A DNA stretch of 53,033 bases from Myxococcales bacterium (GTDB lineage: Bacteria; Myxococcota; Myxococcia; Myxococcales; Myxococcaceae). Numbering within the stretch: position 1 is the stretch's first letter; each line of letters starts with the position of its first letter. A program made the position numbers and the translations under genes. Below are positions 51,319 through 53,033 of this stretch, piece after piece. The DNA is taken from contig JADLDB010000007.1 of NCBI GenBank assembly GCA_020846875.1, forward strand, positions 1 to 53,033, written 5' to 3'. The notes under the pieces are model-generated. The model was not told the origin of the DNA, ran no database searches, and saw only the letters and a program-made list of their open reading frames with translations.

Positions 51319-52811
51319 GCCACGTCCCCCACGAGACGCTGTGGAGCCTCGCCCGCGCCGAGCTGCCCGACGACGCCGCCTCGGACGCGCGCGCGCACCT
51401 CGCGCTGTGCAGCGAGTGCCAGGCCGCCTTCGCCGACGTGCAGGGCGCGCTCGACGTGCTGTCGGCGTTGCCGGCGCCCCCGCCCATGCCCGAGGCGATG
51501 GCGCGCCGGGTGGGCGTGAAGCTGGCCGAGGAGCTGGACCAGCGCGCGGCGAAGGGCCTGCGCTCCTGGTGGGCCACCCTCTTCACCCCGCGGCTGGTGC
51601 TGGTGGGCGCGCTGGGGGTGGTGCTGGCCGTCGTCGCCGCGTACGTGGTGACGCGCCCCGGGCCCGCCGACGCGCCCGCGCCCCTCGCCGCGCCCACGCC
51701 TCAGCAGCCCGCGCCCGAGGTGACGCCGCCGCCGGTGCCCGAGCTGCCGAAGGCGGCGCCGAAGAAGCTGACCGCCCGGGTGGCCTCCGCGAAGAAGGCG
51801 AAGGCGTCGGGAGAGAAGGCGGCGAAGGCGCAGGTGCTGGCGGAAGGCGCGGTGGTGAAGACGGAGAAGGGCGGCAGCCTGTGGATGAAGCTGCCCGACG
51901 GCACCAGCGCGGGCCTCACCAGCCAGTCCGAGGTGACGCTGGCGAAGCTGGAAGAGAAGGCGCTCACCCTCGACGTCGCGGGCGGCAGCCTGGCGATGGT
52001 GGTGCCGCACCGCGAGGACCGGGTGCTGACGGTGCGCGCCGGCGAGGTGGAGGTGAAGGACCTGGGCACGCGCTTCCTCGTCTCGCGCGAAGTCAACCGG
52101 GTGCTGGTGGCGGTGGAGGAAGGCAGCGTGGAAGTGAAGACGCCGTCCTCCACGGAGACGGTGCGCGCGGGCCGGGCGGTGGCGTGGCGCGACGGCAAGC
52201 TGGAGTCGATGCCCTGGGCGTCGCGCGAGGAGGCAAAGGTGGCGACGTCGTCCGCCGCCAAGTTGACCGAGGAAGACGAAGAGACGCCGCCCGTCGAGGC
52301 CGCGGTGGAGGACGAGCCGGTGGACAACGGCCCGCCCCCGCCGCCGCCCACCTCGTCAGACCCCGACGAGCAGTGGGACACGCCTTCGGGCTTCGTGCGC
52401 CCGCCGGGCGAGCCCGTCGCGCCCGGCCAGCCTCCTCCGCCGCCGCCCAACGTGACGACGGTGCAGCCGCCCAACGCCGGGCCCGCCGCGCCGCGCACCC
52501 GCCGCGGAGGCTTCAACCTGGGCGAATTGGAGCGCCGCATCCGCGAATTCTCCCGCGAGGTGCAGAAGCCCTTCCAGCAGCTCGACGGCCGCGTGCGCGA
52601 GCAGCAGGCGGTGGACGTGGCGCGGCTGGCCGACGTCGGCGACTGCGAAGGCAGCCTGGCGCTGGCCAACGCGTGGCTGAAGGACTCCAACCGCGCCGCC
52701 GATGCGGACCCGGTGCGGCGCGGGGTGCTGCTCCAGAAGATGCGGTGTCTGAATCACCTCGGGCGGACGGCCGAGGCGGAGGCGGTGCGGCTGGAGCTCC
52801 AGCAGCCCTGA
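51315..52811 (+). CDS. Zinc-finger anti-sigma protein with FecR domain
   Basis: 498 residues. N-terminal zinc-finger anti-sigma motif HLALCSEC (His-x3-Cys-x2-Cys, about residues 28-35). One membrane helix at about 94-115 (LVLVGALGVVLAVVAAYVV). A Pro/Ala/Lys-rich linker leads to a FecR-like domain in the periplasm (LPDGTSAGLTSQSEVTLAKLEE, VEVKDLGTRFLVSREVNRVLVAVEEGSVEV). Pro-rich segments and a helical C-terminus with two Cys follow (GDCEGSLALANAWL, MRCLNHLGRTAEAEAV), resembling a TPR-like unit. I infer that the N-terminus holds the upstream ECF sigma factor and that a periplasmic signal releases it. Confidence 0.88.
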   Translation: MSHVPHETLWSLARAELPDDAASDARAHLALCSECQAAFADVQGALDVLSALPAPPPMPEAMARRVGVKLAEELDQRAAKGLRSWWATLFTPRLVLVGALGVVLAVVAAYVVTRPGPADAPAPLAAPTPQQPAPEVTPPPVPELPKAAPKKLTARVASAKKAKASGEKAAKAQVLAEGAVVKTEKGGSLWMKLPDGTSAGLTSQSEVTLAKLEEKALTLDVAGGSLAMVVPHREDRVLTVRAGEVEVKDLGTRFLVSREVNRVLVAVEEGSVEVKTPSSTETVRAGRAVAWRDGKLESMPWASREEAKVATSSAAKLTEEDEETPPVEAAVEDEPVDNGPPPPPPTSSDPDEQWDTPSGFVRPPGEPVAPGQPPPPPPNVTTVQPPNAGPAAPRTRRGGFNLGELERRIREFSREVQKPFQQLDGRVREQQAVDVARLADVGDCEGSLALANAWLKDSNRAADADPVRRGVLLQKMRCLNHLGRTAEAEAVRLELQQP

Positions 52812-52938
52812 GGGGCGGGCCGGCGCTGAATGCCCCCTCGTCGAAGGGGCGCGCTTCGGCGCTTGACTCAAGGAGAGCCCCGTTGCCGAATCGCCGCCTT
52901 CGGTCCGCGTCGGACCACTTCAGGGGAGAAAACCCAAC

Positions 52939-53033
52939 ATGATGAGCTCGATGATGCGCGCGGCGATGGCCGTGGTGGTGCTGTGCGGTGGTGTGGCCCT
53001 GGCGCAGGGCGCTCCGCCCCCCGCGGCCAAGCC
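52939..53033 (+). CDS. Secreted protein, start only
   Basis: The window ends after 31 codons. The N-terminus MMSSMMRAAMAVVVLCGGVALA looks like a signal peptide with AQG cleavage and then a Pro/Ala-rich start. GGGGAG lies 12 bases before the ATG. It follows the anti-sigma gene by 127 bp and could be a target or partner of that sigma factor. No identity can be given. Confidence 0.55.
   Translation, partial: MMSSMMRAAMAVVVLCGGVALAQGAPPPAAK

Overview
The window is a GC-rich stretch of bacterial chromosome, about 70% G+C, with strong G/C preference at third codon positions. Gly-rich and Cys-rich lipoproteins are abundant. There is also a sigma-54 activator, a TIGR03790-type protein, a MopE-like motif lipoprotein and a squalene synthase/epoxidase-like pair. 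Together these point to a myxobacterium (Myxococcota, probably Cystobacterineae). Species cannot be read from the sequence. No rRNA, tRNA, insertion sequence or CRISPR array was recognised.

Layout. 0-14 kb is mostly house-keeping and envelope: a serine-hydrolase lipoprotein, a proline-rich outer-membrane-type protein, Ada, glycerol kinase coupled to a lipoprotein, an alpha/beta hydrolase next to a SWIM/SNF2 helicase, a DUF4143 ATPase, a PH-domain membrane protein, a DUF3467 protein, two secreted proteins and a papain-like peptidase. 14.2-25.6 kb is accessory: a decayed copy of the serine hydrolase; a three-gene minus-strand operon of a 46-residue Lys/Pro peptide, a circularly permuted ATP-grasp-like enzyme and a lantibiotic-dehydratase-type protein without elimination domain; a relic of a second ATP-grasp gene; a large VCBS-repeat lipoprotein; an alpha-oxoamine synthase coupled to a second ATP-grasp-like enzyme; and a sigma-54 activator. 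25.6-32.8 kb is a plus-strand operon for DAB-type inorganic carbon uptake (methyltransferase, small receiver-like protein, DabA, NuoL-like DabB and an extra NuoM-like subunit), divergent from the activator, with a sigma-54-like promoter between them.

32.8-44.8 kb carries lipoproteins, a PRPP synthetase, a 5'-truncated gene at a rearrangement-like breakpoint, a lipoprotein with a phage-type S74 chaperone domain, an L-threonine aldolase that has lost its central 140 or so residues, a crotonase, the divergent squalene/phytoene synthase and FAD monooxygenase pair sharing a nested palindrome, a damaged nucleotidyltransferase module, and a TIGR03790-type lipoprotein. 44.9-53 kb has another lipoprotein, an M16 peptidase, an SDR, an intact nucleotidyltransferase two-gene module, a GNAT, and an ECF sigma factor translationally coupled to a zinc-finger/FecR-type anti-sigma protein.

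The strongest candidate for an undescribed system is the 14.5-18.9 kb operon. The small peptide gene has a good ribosome binding site and lies directly upstream of a small LanB and an ATP-grasp-like ligase, which is the logic of a RiPP or PEARL-type pathway. The enzyme families are recognised from motifs; the pathway assignment is inference.
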